A program made the position numbers and the translations under genes. The notes under the pieces are model-generated. The model ran no database searches and was not told where the DNA came from. It saw nothing but the letters and a program-made list of their open reading frames with translations. Below are positions 19,196 through 28,024 of a stretch of DNA of 64,000 nucleotides, piece by piece. Source of the DNA: JBBRMW01 sp965246845 (lineage in GTDB: Bacteria; Chloroflexota; Anaerolineae; Aggregatilineales; UBA2796); contig CBDFFR010000005.1 of NCBI GenBank assembly GCA_965246845.1, forward strand, positions 558,001 to 622,000. Direction: 5' to 3'. The stretch's first letter is position 1; every line of letters starts with the position of its first letter.

Positions 19196-20050
19196 TCATA
19201 TGCGAAGTTGTAGCTGCTGCACGCGCGTCTGGTGCGTGGCTGCCTTTTCAAGACGTTCGGCAGCAATCTGGCAATAGTCAGGATTGATTTCAAACCCCAA
19301 GACACGCCGATTCAATAATAATCCTGCGACGCTGGTGGTTCCCGAACCAAGAAACGGATCGAAAACCTGGTCTTCGGGATTGGATGAGCTTAACAGGATG
19401 CGTTCTATCACCCGTTCTGGAAATTGCGCCGGGTGCGCAGTGCGCTCTTTTGAACTTCTGTCCCTCCCGGATGTCACCTTTGGAATTTGCCAAACATCTG
19501 ACGGGTTTTTCCCGATAGGATTCACCTTAATCTTGCAGTTCTTCCGCTGGTTTGGATACTTGACATCGGGATCACGAACCGCGTCCAGATTGAAAGTATA
19601 TTCCAGTTGATGCTTGACATACCATAGAAATTTTTCATTGCGCGGCGAAAAGAAATGTCTGCCAGCTACCCCTGCACCATAGTTCCATACAATTTCCTGA
19701 ATTAGATAAAACGGAATTTTATTCCATAAAAGATAGGGTAACGGAATGGCTTTGGCGCGTTCCTCAATATGAATATATCCGAGATTTAACCAGAACGCGC
19801 CCGTTTCTACCGTGAGGCGGTAAACCTCCTGTATCCATGTGGCGCACCAGTTCACGTACTCTTCCAACGGTCTCTTTTCTTCGTAGGCTTTGCCAGTATT
19901 GTAAGGCGGACTCGTAACGGTCAGATGCGCAAACGGTTCAGTTAGTTGTCGCATTGCATCCAGACAATCCAGATTGTATATGACGCAACCCTGCGCCTCG
20001 AAGAACGGTTTGCGAAGATAGCGCCGAATGCTGTCCACTACGCTTTCCAT
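19196..20050 (-). CDS. DNA methyltransferase of the type II system (N4-cytosine type)
   Basis: The 284-residue enzyme has the catalytic motif TSPPYNTG (residues 46-53) near the N-terminus and the SAM-binding motif FDPFLGSGTT near the C-terminus, the beta order. SPPY favours N4-cytosine methylation, which fits a ScaI-like partner, while adenine methylation is not excluded. HPAQFPERVIERIL before the SAM motif is typical of this class. It should protect host DNA from the convergent endonuclease. It has its own promoter in the 56-base gap before it, covered by a C-box. Confidence 0.9.
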   Translation of the reverse strand: MESVVDSIRRYLRKPFFEAQGCVIYNLDCLDAMRQLTEPFAHLTVTSPPYNTGKAYEEKRPLEEYVNWCATWIQEVYRLTVETGAFWLNLGYIHIEERAKAIPLPYLLWNKIPFYLIQEIVWNYGAGVAGRHFFSPRNEKFLWYVKHQLEYTFNLDAVRDPDVKYPNQRKNCKIKVNPIGKNPSDVWQIPKVTSGRDRSSKERTAHPAQFPERVIERILLSSSNPEDQVFDPFLGSGTTSVAGLLLNRRVLGFEINPDYCQIAAERLEKAATHQTRVQQLQLRI

Positions 20051-20060
20051 GCTGATTTGC

Positions 20061-20093
20061 TACTTATAGTAATCAAAATAATCTATTTGTCAA
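20061..20093 (-). promoter_or_regulatory. Methyltransferase promoter with C-box
   Basis: On the minus strand TTGACA (20088-20093) is followed after 16 bases by TACTAT (20066-20071). The palindrome TACTTATAGTA at 20061-20071 covers the -10 box and matches the ACTTATAGT core of C-protein boxes. The controller protein bound here would shut off the methyltransferase once enough has accumulated. Confidence 0.75.
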
Positions 20094-20106
20094 TCCGTGT
20101 TGAAAG

Positions 20107-21081
20107 TTACATGCTCCCTAAACTCCTCAAAAATGTTTCAAGCGTGAAAAATTCCACACCATCGAACTTCCACACCGTAGCCCCACCGCGCGTTTCAACG
20201 TCAACATATAGCGCGGCATCTTCGCGCACCGCAAAGCCGATCCGTTCCAGCGCGCGGACTGTCCAAACTGCCGCGAGTCCCACACCGCGCACTGCTACGC
20301 TACCACGCGCCGCATCCTCGATGCGGAACGTGCCGCGCAGCGCGTCGAATTCCAGATCGGGAAACGTGCGCGCGAAAGCACCTTCCAGCACCAGCGCTTC
20401 TGGCAGCCCGGCGATGAGTGTTCCGCCGGTCGTGAGCAGCCACAGTGAATCCGCTGTGCGCAGTGCGAGATCGAGATCATGGGTGGATAGCAATATCGCC
20501 GTGCCACTCGTGTGCGCGAGATCGCGCAGCAGTCGCATTATTTCCACACGGCGCGGCAAATCCAGAAAGGCAGTAGGCTCATCGAGCAAAATCAGGCGCG
20601 GTTCCTGAGCGAGCGCGCGAGCAATCAATACGCGCTGTCGTTCGCCGTCGCTCAGTTCAGAGACCGGGCGCGGCGCGAGGTCCGCAGCACCGACAGCACG
20701 CAACGCAACGCGCACTTTTTCCTCGTCATCAGGCGCGAGCCGCCCGCTCCAATCCGTGTACGGGTGGCGACCGAGCGCGGCCAGTTCGTAAGTAGTCAGG
20801 TTCGCAGCCTCAACTCGCTCCGTCAACACAACCGCAACACGGCGGGCGAGCGCAGCAGGTTCGAGGCGGTGCAGGTCTTCGCCTTCAAGCTGGACGACGC
20901 CGGAAAGCGGCGGCTGCATCCCCGCAAGCGTCCGCATCAAGGTCGATTTTCCCGCACCATTCGGACCGAGCAGGCAAATCAGTTCGCCCGCGCCCAATTG
21001 AATATTTAGCCCCGCCGCAACGGTGCGCCGCCTGCCCCGCGCCGCATAGCCGATTTCCAGATTATGCGCGGCGAGGATCAT
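20107..21081 (-). CDS. Cobalamin/iron-type ABC importer ATPase with C-terminal extension
   Basis: This is the ATPase of an importer of the BtuCD/FecCDE type. Walker A is GPNGAGKST (residues 39-47), the signature LSDGERQRV, Walker B LILLDEPTAFLD and the switch His STHD. The family usually ends near residue 255, but this protein has 324 residues. The extra 70 (AVRGVGLAAVWTVRALERIG...) form a mixed alpha/beta extension of unknown role. It overlaps the permease gene by 4 bases and belongs to the riboswitch-controlled operon, so vitamin B12 or a related corrinoid is the likely cargo. Confidence 0.88.
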   Translation of the reverse strand: MILAAHNLEIGYAARGRRRTVAAGLNIQLGAGELICLLGPNGAGKSTLMRTLAGMQPPLSGVVQLEGEDLHRLEPAALARRVAVVLTERVEAANLTTYELAALGRHPYTDWSGRLAPDDEEKVRVALRAVGAADLAPRPVSELSDGERQRVLIARALAQEPRLILLDEPTAFLDLPRRVEIMRLLRDLAHTSGTAILLSTHDLDLALRTADSLWLLTTGGTLIAGLPEALVLEGAFARTFPDLEFDALRGTFRIEDAARGSVAVRGVGLAAVWTVRALERIGFAVREDAALYVDVETRGGATVWKFDGVEFFTLETFLRSLGSM

Positions 21082-22196
21082 ACCCCGAACGGACCGCGCG
21101 CGACCTGCCGCCGCAGGATGATGACAAGCACCAGCGGCGCACCGAACAGCGCGGCCACCGCATTCAACGGCAAGACGACATTCCCGCCCGGAAGCTGCGC
21201 GATCAGGTCAAAGACGAGCGCCAGACTCGCGCCAAGCAGCGCGCAGAGCGGCATCAGCGCGCGGTGATCGGCTCCGCGCTGCCCCGCCCGCGCAAGGTGT
21301 GGGACCGCGACCCCGAGAAAGCCAATCGGTCCGCAGAAGGCAGTCACCGCGCCCGTCAGGAGTGATGCGCTCACAAGGATGAGCAGCCGCGCCCGCCGCA
21401 AATTGACACCCATACTGCGCGCGTAGTGTTCGCCCAGCAGGAGCGCATTGAGCGGCTTGACCGTGAGCGCCGCAAGTACCAGCCCCACGCCAACGACGGG
21501 TGCGAGCGCGGCCAGTTGGTCCCATGTCACGCCGCCAAAGCTGCCGAAGGTCCACGAGAGGTACGCCTGAATTTGCTGTGGAGCGCTGAAATAGAGCAGG
21601 ATGCTCACCGCCGCACCCGTGATATAGCCGAACATCAGGCCGAGGATGAGCAGCGTCACGGAGTTCGAGACGTGCCGCGCGATGAACAGGACCAACGTGA
21701 AGACGATCCCCGCGCCGAGGCTTGCGGCGATGACGATCCCGAAGTTGCCGAGCAAGCCCCGCCCGCCGAGGAACGCCGCGCCACTGACCGTCACACCGCC
21801 GAGGACCAGTAGCGCCACACCGAGGCTCGCGCCGCTGCTGATGCCGAGAATGTAAGGGTCCGCGAGCGGGTTGCGGAAAAAGGTTTGCATCTGCAAGCCG
21901 CTCACAGAGAGCGCCGCGCCTGCCAGTATCGCGGTCAGCGCTTTCGGCAGGCGAAACTTGAAGAGGATCGTCGTCCAGGTAGCCCGCTCGCCCTGCCCAC
22001 CCGCAAGGATTTTGAGGATGTCGCCCAGCGGGATCGACACGGAACCCGCCGCGAGGCTCGCCACGAACAAGCATACTAACAGCACGCCCAACCCGACGAG
22101 CAGCGGGGTACGGATGCCGACGCGCGGCCACACGCTGACGTGCCGGGCCTTTTGCGAGTCAATCAGAACGGAGGGCGAACTCACAGCGGTTCCCAT
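21078..22196 (-). CDS. FecCD/BtuC-type ABC importer permease
   Basis: The 372-residue permease has about ten membrane segments after a 25-residue cytoplasmic N-terminus. Family hallmarks include LPKALTAILAGAALSVSGLQMQ, FRNPLADPYILGISSGAS and GPIGFLGVAVPHLAR, the last of which faces the ATPase as the coupling helix. It forms the membrane channel of the importer as a dimer. It overlaps the ATPase gene by 4 bases and the upstream binding-protein gene by 16. Confidence 0.92.
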   Translation of the reverse strand: MGTAVSSPSVLIDSQKARHVSVWPRVGIRTPLLVGLGVLLVCLFVASLAAGSVSIPLGDILKILAGGQGERATWTTILFKFRLPKALTAILAGAALSVSGLQMQTFFRNPLADPYILGISSGASLGVALLVLGGVTVSGAAFLGGRGLLGNFGIVIAASLGAGIVFTLVLFIARHVSNSVTLLILGLMFGYITGAAVSILLYFSAPQQIQAYLSWTFGSFGGVTWDQLAALAPVVGVGLVLAALTVKPLNALLLGEHYARSMGVNLRRARLLILVSASLLTGAVTAFCGPIGFLGVAVPHLARAGQRGADHRALMPLCALLGASLALVFDLIAQLPGGNVVLPLNAVAALFGAPLVLVIILRRQVARGPFGV

Positions 22197-23101
22197 CCAC
22201 TGCCGCGATGCCCGAATGCGAAGCGCTCCGGGTGGAAGATTTCCGCGAAGATTTGGAGCGACTCGACCAGCCGGGGACCGGGGCGGTTAAAGTATTGATT
22301 GCCGTCCGTCAGATACACGCGCCCGCTTTGCACCGCCTTCAACTGCGACCATCCCGGCTTGCTGATGAGCGCGGGCATCTCTTCGCGCACTTTGGGCATG
22401 TCGAAGCCGCACGGAAGGATCACAATTACGTCCGGGTCGGCGGCAGCGAGCGCATCCCACACCATCCAGGGCGAATGCTTCCCGGCTTCCCCGAAGAGGT
22501 TCACGCCGCCTGCCAGCTCGACCAGCTCCGGGACCCAGTTACCCGCCGCCATGATCGGGTCGATCCATTCGATGCAGGCGACAGTCGGCCTGTTTGGGAT
22601 TATCTGTGTAGTCGCACTTATCGAAGCGATACACTCCACCATGCTTTCGACCAGCGCACGCCCACGTTCCGGTACACCCAGCGCCGCCGCTACCATCCCG
22701 ATGTCCCGATAAATATCCTCAAGCGCGTTCGGCTCTAATCCGACGACATGCGCTGAGGTATCGAACAGTTCGCAGGCTACGCGCTCCACCTCTTTGAGGC
22801 TGACGGCGCAGACTTCGCACTGCGATTGCGTGACAATCACATCCGGCTGCAACGCGCGCAGAACATCCCGATGCACGTTGTACACCGAGATCGCTTCTTG
22901 CAAGACCGCTATTACGCGCATGTCGATTTCGGCACTCGTTCCGATGGGATTAAACTTCGGCTCGGTGCAGACAGGAAGGGAGCAGACCACTGCCGGATAG
23001 TCGCATTCGTGCGAGCGCCCAACCAGCCGATCTCCGAAGCCGAGCGCGAAGACAATCTCCGTCGCGCTCGGAATAAGCGAAACGATTCGTTGAGCTTCCA
23101 T
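22181..23101 (-). CDS. Corrinoid/iron-binding protein lacking a signal peptide
   Basis: The 306-residue protein has the BtuF/FecB fold signature: RIVSLIPSATEIVFALGFGDRLVGRSHECDYP at the start, an LRALQPDVIVTQSQCEVCAV segment and a second lobe with AAADPDVIVILPCGFD. It has no signal peptide or lipobox, unlike its upstream neighbour, so it probably stays in the cytoplasm or is exported by another route. Proteins of this type annotated as cobalamin-binding are known. It starts 5 bases after the preceding stop. Its role might be sensing, storage or handling of the imported corrinoid, which I cannot decide. Confidence 0.75.
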   Translation of the reverse strand: MEAQRIVSLIPSATEIVFALGFGDRLVGRSHECDYPAVVCSLPVCTEPKFNPIGTSAEIDMRVIAVLQEAISVYNVHRDVLRALQPDVIVTQSQCEVCAVSLKEVERVACELFDTSAHVVGLEPNALEDIYRDIGMVAAALGVPERGRALVESMVECIASISATTQIIPNRPTVACIEWIDPIMAAGNWVPELVELAGGVNLFGEAGKHSPWMVWDALAAADPDVIVILPCGFDMPKVREEMPALISKPGWSQLKAVQSGRVYLTDGNQYFNRPGPRLVESLQIFAEIFHPERFAFGHRGSGWEPL

Positions 23102-23106
23102 GCTGC

Positions 23107-24285
23107 TTACTTCAACTGGCGATAATAGGCGAACTGGTGATCCGGCAGCGCGTTCGGGTGGAAAATCGCGATCAGGTCCGCGAGGATGAGATCGGGACGC
23201 GATGCCCCTGACTCGAAGTAGTCGTTGGAGCCGTCCTTGTTCGTGCGCAAGTCATAGTTCCAGACCTTGCCGCTCTTGTAAGCCGCAAAGTCAGCAAAGC
23301 GCGGATCAGCATCCGCGAGCGTCTTGAGGTTCGTCTCAAAGCCGAGATTAACCCAGAACTCCGCATTGGCCGCCTTGTCGAAGACCTTCTCGAAAGCGAG
23401 CGGAAGCGTCCCGTTGCCCGTATCATCAGCGAATACATAGGCCGCGCCCGCATCTGCGAGCAGCGCCGCGACATAGCTCTTCCCACCCGAAACGTACCAC
23501 GTCCCCTCATAGGGCTTGCTGACAAACACCGTCGGGAGCGCGTTCAGCGTGCGCGCTTTCATCACCAGCGCATCATAATCCGTCGCGATTTTGGCGAAGT
23601 TCTGCTCCGCTACGCCTTCCTTGTTGAAGAACACGGCGATGTACTTCATCCATTCGGTCTGGCCGAGCGGAACCGTTTCGAGGAAATCCGCGTTGAGCGC
23701 GACCTTCAACCCGACTTCGCTCAATTTAGGCTGGCTGTCATATTCCGCGCTGCCGGAGCCGTAAGTCATGATCAGGTCCGGCTTGAGGTCGATAGCGCGT
23801 TCGACGTTGATTGTCTTGCCGCTACCAATCGGTGTAATTTTCATCGCGCGGATTTTTTCGTCGAAGATAAACGAGGCGTCATCCACACCGACCAGCCGAT
23901 CCAGCACGCCGAGCGGTTCCAGATAGGGTAGATAGGTCGTGGACATCGACACGAAGCGCTTGATAGGAATGTCCACTGTCACCGCTTTGTCGTAGCCTTT
24001 CGGCGCGGGCGTGCCGCACTGCACGAGGACGTATTGCGCGCCGTCTTTCGCGCCTTTCCAGGGAGCCGCTACCGTCACGACTTTGTAATTCTTGAAATAT
24101 TCGACGGTGAAGCCTTTCGCGTAAGTGACCTTCGCCTTCTCCGGGAAGTAATCGGTCGCCGCGTCGTAGGTCGGCGCGCAGGTATCGACGAGATTGGCGG
24201 TCGTGGTTTGTGCGCGGGCAGGTCCCGCGATGAAGAGCGAAAGCAGCAACGCGAACATCGCGGCGCGTAGGGTGAACTTCTGCAT
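23107..24285 (-). CDS. Secreted substrate-binding protein of the cobalamin/iron importer
   Basis: The 392-residue protein carries a signal peptide (MQKFTLRAAMFALLLSLFIA, cleavage after ARA). The two-lobe binding fold follows: KRFVSMSTTYLPYLEPLGVLDRLVG and AIDLKPDLIMTYGSGS, then a helical backbone and DPRFADFAAYKSGKVWNYDL. About 90 residues precede the usual start of the fold. It should catch the corrinoid or siderophore outside the membrane and deliver it to the permease. AGGGGAATCACC supplies the ribosome site. It is the first gene after the riboswitch. Confidence 0.85.
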   Translation of the reverse strand: MQKFTLRAAMFALLLSLFIAGPARAQTTTANLVDTCAPTYDAATDYFPEKAKVTYAKGFTVEYFKNYKVVTVAAPWKGAKDGAQYVLVQCGTPAPKGYDKAVTVDIPIKRFVSMSTTYLPYLEPLGVLDRLVGVDDASFIFDEKIRAMKITPIGSGKTINVERAIDLKPDLIMTYGSGSAEYDSQPKLSEVGLKVALNADFLETVPLGQTEWMKYIAVFFNKEGVAEQNFAKIATDYDALVMKARTLNALPTVFVSKPYEGTWYVSGGKSYVAALLADAGAAYVFADDTGNGTLPLAFEKVFDKAANAEFWVNLGFETNLKTLADADPRFADFAAYKSGKVWNYDLRTNKDGSNDYFESGASRPDLILADLIAIFHPNALPDHQFAYYRQLK

Positions 24286-24315
24286 GGTGATTCCCCTGTT
24301 TCTACTGGTTGTCTG

Positions 24316-24342
24316 GTGTAGAGGTCGCGGCTTGCCCGACCT
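24316..24342. repeat. Single palindromic repeat in the importer leader
   Basis: TGTAGAGGTCG, the loop CGGCTTGCC and CGACCTA form a unit of the GGCTTGCC-loop type. It lies between the riboswitch terminator and the first importer gene, so it would be part of the messenger leader. It is the only copy seen in a 5' leader. Confidence 0.7.
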
Positions 24343-24349
24343 ACTGGAA

Positions 24350-24384
24350 AACGAAAAACCCCGGCTCTCGTGAGTGAACCGGGG
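24350..24384 (-). terminator. Rho-independent terminator of the riboswitch
   Basis: CCCCGGTTCA and GAGCCGGGG arms (24359-24384) form a stem followed by TTTTTCGTTTT on the minus strand. It lies between the aptamer and the first importer gene, so aptamer binding can be read out as transcription stop. Confidence 0.85.
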
Positions 24385-24444
24385 TAAGCGAGAAACGCAC
24401 AGCGGACCCGTTAAACAGGGATCAGGGTGGGCGAATCATGCTCT

Positions 24445-24640
24445 GGCCTCCTTGTTCCGAGAAGGTGCGTGTGAGCGCAGTATCAAGGCTGGCATCCTGG
24501 CTTCCGGGATCGCTTTTACACGTCGCGGTTACAGTTGCGGCACAGCGCTGGACTTTCACCAGCTTCCACCATCATCCCCTGGCATCCGGGCATCGGGCGG
24601 CCTCGATAGCTATGAAGTTGTGCCGGATATTATGAACCTG
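24445..24640 (-). ncRNA. Cobalamin riboswitch
   Basis: On the minus strand the aptamer core reads GGAAGCTGGTGAAAGTCC, then GCCGCAACTGTAA, then GGAAGCCAGGATGCCAGCC, matching the B12-box pattern and order of cobalamin riboswitches. It sits in the 379-base gap between the membrane-protein gene and the importer operon, upstream of a terminator. High adenosylcobalamin should favour termination and reduce uptake. The outer limits are approximate. Confidence 0.93.
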
Positions 24641-24664
24641 CGGGTGCGGGCTGTCAACTGCGGA

Positions 24665-26629
24665 TTATGGCAGTGCTATATCGATCCAATTGCCGGTCAG
24701 GTTGCCCGCTGCGTCGGTGGTACTGGCCGGGAAGATGCGCCCGTCTTCGCGTCCCAACCCAATTCGGTAGAGGCCGATGCGCAGCGTTCGCACCCCGGCT
24801 GGAATATCCAGATCGATCCACGTCACGAGGTCATCCCCCGGACACCAGCTATGCCCCGGCAGAAATTTAGCGTCGCGCTGCGCTACGCGGTCGCCCTTCT
24901 CGTTCAACACATGGGCAAAGTATTGGAATTCTTCGACGTCATGCCTCTCGATGTGCCAGCGCAGCGTGACGCGCGCCGCCGTGATTTGATAGCCCGTCAG
25001 CGTCACGCCGCTATCGAAACGAACGGGCGTTGTATCCAGTAGCGTGGGACCTGTCCACGCGAGCGGTGCGTCGAATGTCCCAAGCGTATATTGACCTTCG
25101 CCCGCGCGCAGTGGTATCGTCTGGGCATCCTGCGCACCGGAATAATTGCCGTCTGCCGGGTTCGGACCCGCGCGCGGGCTGATCAAGACCGTGAAAGGTC
25201 TGGGTGGAAATATTGCAAAGTCATCGCTGCCAACCGCGCGCAGGCACACCGCACTGTCGTAGAGTAGCGCCTTCCAAATCGTCGGTTCCTGCGCATATTC
25301 GCTCCACCAGTTATTGGTTGCGAGGACCACTGTTTGCGCCGCCGCCAGCCGCTCGCGAATATCGAGCAGGTAGCGGATTGGAAGGTTGAGATCGCTGCGC
25401 GTTTCATTCACATCAACATTGCGCGTAAGCTGCACCCACCATAGGACCTGTGATCCCAAGACGATGCACAATATCCCTGTCAGCGCGACTCCCGCAGCCC
25501 GCCGCGCCTGTTCCGCGCGCAGCAAATCGGTAGCGAACTGTACGCCGAACCCGGCCAGCAGAGCGAGCATTGGCAACACAGCAACGAAATAGTGGGGATA
25601 GGGGAGGGTCCAGTTTGGCGTGAAGGCAAGCGTGATGCAGACGACCCATCCCGTCGCGAGTGCAGCCAACAGGCGATGCTCCCGCCTGAAAATGCACAGC
25701 ACTCCCGTCAGGGTACACACACCGATCAGCAGCCAGAGCGCGCCGGGTGGCTCCACCGCGAGGCGTTCACTGGTGAAGCCCGCCTGATTGTTCATGTTCA
25801 GTCCGGTCGCAAACTGCGCGACAATCTGCGCTGCGAGGGGGCTGAACGAGAGGGTCTTTGGGGCTGTCGGCTGCGCGTTCACCGCGTTGACAAGCGCAGG
25901 ATTGTCGTAGAGGCTGCGCGCCAGCCCGACGGCATACGGAACCTGCGTGAGGACCGCGAGCGCGAATCCAAGCGCGATTATTCGCAATCGCGTATTTCGG
26001 CGTCCAAGCCACAAGATCGCGACGAAGACAGGCAACAGTACCCAGCCTGCGAAATGAATTTGAATCGCGAAGACGAGCAGCGGCCACGTCAATATCTGTA
26101 CCCGCCAGCGTCGCCCCGATCCCTGCTCAAGGTAGCCGTAGAGCGCGAGCGCGAACGCCGTCAGCAGCAGCGGCGCGTTGAGGTCCGGCTGCCAGATTTT
26201 TCGGCTATAGAATATCGCCCACGGGCTGCACGCATAGACCAGCCCCGCCACGAGCGCGACCGTGCGCCCGGCATAGCGTTGCGCGACCGCCCACAGCAGC
26301 CCAACCCCCCCGATGTTGACAAGCGCGATGAAAACCATTGCCACCAGCGGATTGCTCGAAAGCGCAAATGGGATCGCAAGCAGATAGTTCGACATCGGCG
26401 CAGTCGGGACACCTATTGAAGTGGGCTGCCCGATCAGCGGAATGATCCCGTGCCGTGTCATATCCAGCGCGCTCAACGTCAGGAGTGATTCGTCGTATTG
26501 AAACGGTGCGGTCGAGAGCATGAAGAGGCGCACCGCCGCCGCGAGGCTGAGAATGATCGCGAATGGGAGAAGATCGGCACGGTCGAACGGATGCGGGGTG
26601 AGTAGTAGCGAGCGGCGGGTTGGATTCAT
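24665..26629 (-). CDS. Polytopic membrane glycosyltransferase-like protein (GT39/PMT type)
   Basis: The ATG at 26629 (MNPTRRSLLLTPHPFDRADL) follows AGAGGAAT, so I prefer it to the longer frame from 26743. The 654-residue protein has about ten to twelve membrane segments and a C-terminal beta-rich soluble domain of about 200 residues. PFQYDESLLTLSALDM in the first outside loop supplies the acidic DE pair of GT-C enzymes of the ArnT/PMT type, and IFYSRKIWQPDLNAPLL further on is also characteristic. It could glycosylate surface molecules using polyprenyl-phosphate sugars. It is divergent from the methyltransferase gene. Confidence 0.7.
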   Translation of the reverse strand: MNPTRRSLLLTPHPFDRADLLPFAIILSLAAAVRLFMLSTAPFQYDESLLTLSALDMTRHGIIPLIGQPTSIGVPTAPMSNYLLAIPFALSSNPLVAMVFIALVNIGGVGLLWAVAQRYAGRTVALVAGLVYACSPWAIFYSRKIWQPDLNAPLLLTAFALALYGYLEQGSGRRWRVQILTWPLLVFAIQIHFAGWVLLPVFVAILWLGRRNTRLRIIALGFALAVLTQVPYAVGLARSLYDNPALVNAVNAQPTAPKTLSFSPLAAQIVAQFATGLNMNNQAGFTSERLAVEPPGALWLLIGVCTLTGVLCIFRREHRLLAALATGWVVCITLAFTPNWTLPYPHYFVAVLPMLALLAGFGVQFATDLLRAEQARRAAGVALTGILCIVLGSQVLWWVQLTRNVDVNETRSDLNLPIRYLLDIRERLAAAQTVVLATNNWWSEYAQEPTIWKALLYDSAVCLRAVGSDDFAIFPPRPFTVLISPRAGPNPADGNYSGAQDAQTIPLRAGEGQYTLGTFDAPLAWTGPTLLDTTPVRFDSGVTLTGYQITAARVTLRWHIERHDVEEFQYFAHVLNEKGDRVAQRDAKFLPGHSWCPGDDLVTWIDLDIPAGVRTLRIGLYRIGLGREDGRIFPASTTDAAGNLTGNWIDIALP

Positions 26630-26714
26630 ATTCCTCTCTGGATTGCGGTATACCTTGTGAGTGAAATGTACCACAGAGCCACTCTGATACGACGAACAAG
26701 GAAATTTTAAGTAT

Positions 26715-27893
26715 ATGCTTTTGCAACGTCTCCCCGACCTCACGGTTCATATCAACCCGGAAGGCCGCGTCCAGCTTTCATCCGGCGGGCGCGTGATGGA
26801 TGGTGGTCTCTATACGCTGGCGTTGCTGGAAGCGTTCGAGCATCCGGCGACACTCGACGAGGCCGCCGCACGGCTTGCATCCCTGGCGACGACCGACGCA
26901 CAGCGCGCGGAACTGCTCGCGCAGGGCGCGGAACTCGTCCGCTTCGGCTTTCTGCACCCGGTCGATAACGCGCTCCCGGCAGGTGACGCAACCGCCTTCA
27001 ATGCGCCGCCCATTCATATCGCCATGCTGGAAGACCGGACGCGCACAGGCGCATATCTGAAAGCCATTGCCGAAGGCGTGCAACCGGGCGATATTGTGCT
27101 TGAAATCGGGACCGGGAGCGGCGTCCTCGCATGTGCGGCGGCGCGCGCGGGAGCGGCGCATGTCTACGCCGTCGAGGGGACTTCAATAGCGGCAACGGCG
27201 TGTGAAGTGATCGCCGCGAATGGCTACGCGGACCGCGTGACCATCATCGAAGGCTGGTCTACGCGAATTGAACTACCTGCGCGCGCGGATATTCTGATCG
27301 CGGAGATCATCGGCAATGAGCCGCTTGGCGAGGGGTTGCTCGAAGCCACGTATGACGCCGCGCAACGCCTGCTCAAGCCGGATGCGCGCTACCTGCCCGC
27401 GCGGATCGCGCTCTATGCGCAGCTTTACGCGCTGCCGGATGATTTGGTCGAACAGCAGGTCTTCACGCGCTCGCAAATCGCGCGCTGGGGGCGCTGGTAC
27501 GGCTTTGATTTCGCGCCCCTGCTCGCGCTGAATGCGCTGCACAGCGATCTGATCTTCCCGCAAGAACTGGAAGACTGCGAACCTCGCTCCGAACCGATCC
27601 TGATCGAGTCGATTGACCTGAGCCGCATCACCTACACCAGCTTTGAGCGGACTGTGCTTGGATCGGCAAATGCGGATGGCTTCATCAACGCAATCATCGT
27701 TGGCTTCCGCGTACAACTCGACGCGCAGCGCTGGCTCTCGACCCTGCCCGGCGAAGCACCGGACGATAATCACTGGCTGGTCTCGCTGCGTACTTTGCCG
27801 GAGCCGCGCCCGGTCCGTGCAGGCGAGCCATTCACGCTCCACTATAGCTATGACAGCGCGTCAAGATCGCACGCCTTTCATATCGATTCGTAA
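26715..27893 (+). CDS. PRMT-like methyltransferase with RRE/PqqD-like N-terminal domain
   Basis: The 392-residue protein has two parts. Residues 1-85 (INPEGRVQLSSGG, LLEAFEHPATLDEAAARL, GAELVRFGFLHPV) look like the winged-helix PqqD/RiPP-recognition fold, which is inference from pattern. Residues 100-392 match protein arginine methyltransferases: MLEDRTRTGAYLKAI, motif I VLEIGTGSG (128-136), post-I VYAVEG, a double-E loop with Glu197 and Glu206 nine apart as in PRMT1, and DNHW (His353-Trp354) where PRMTs have THW, before a beta-barrel. Arginine or another nucleophile of a peptide could be methylated with SAM. No precursor peptide gene is obvious nearby. The start at 26715 has GGAAATTTT upstream. 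Confidence 0.75.
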   Translation: MLLQRLPDLTVHINPEGRVQLSSGGRVMDGGLYTLALLEAFEHPATLDEAAARLASLATTDAQRAELLAQGAELVRFGFLHPVDNALPAGDATAFNAPPIHIAMLEDRTRTGAYLKAIAEGVQPGDIVLEIGTGSGVLACAAARAGAAHVYAVEGTSIAATACEVIAANGYADRVTIIEGWSTRIELPARADILIAEIIGNEPLGEGLLEATYDAAQRLLKPDARYLPARIALYAQLYALPDDLVEQQVFTRSQIARWGRWYGFDFAPLLALNALHSDLIFPQELEDCEPRSEPILIESIDLSRITYTSFERTVLGSANADGFINAIIVGFRVQLDAQRWLSTLPGEAPDDNHWLVSLRTLPEPRPVRAGEPFTLHYSYDSASRSHAFHIDS

Positions 27894-27914
27894 TGTTGCG
27901 AACGGCGCGAAGGC

Positions 27915-27944
27915 TTGCGCCACACGCTCGCACATTGATATACT
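27915..27944 (+). promoter_or_regulatory. Promoter of citrate synthase
   Basis: TTGCGC (27915-27920), an 18-base spacer and TATACT (27939-27944) lie 80 bases before the ATG at 28025. No operator is apparent. Confidence 0.5.
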
Positions 27945-28024
27945 CTGCATGTTTGCACGATTTTTGTACTAAGCACCACCCGCGCTCGCGGATGCACTTT
28001 ATTGTCGAAGGAGACCACCCCATC

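Noticed and set aside
24374..25042. Open frame on the plus strand across the riboswitch
   Set aside because: It is antisense to the cobalamin aptamer and the membrane-protein gene and has no motif; the aptamer explains the conservation.
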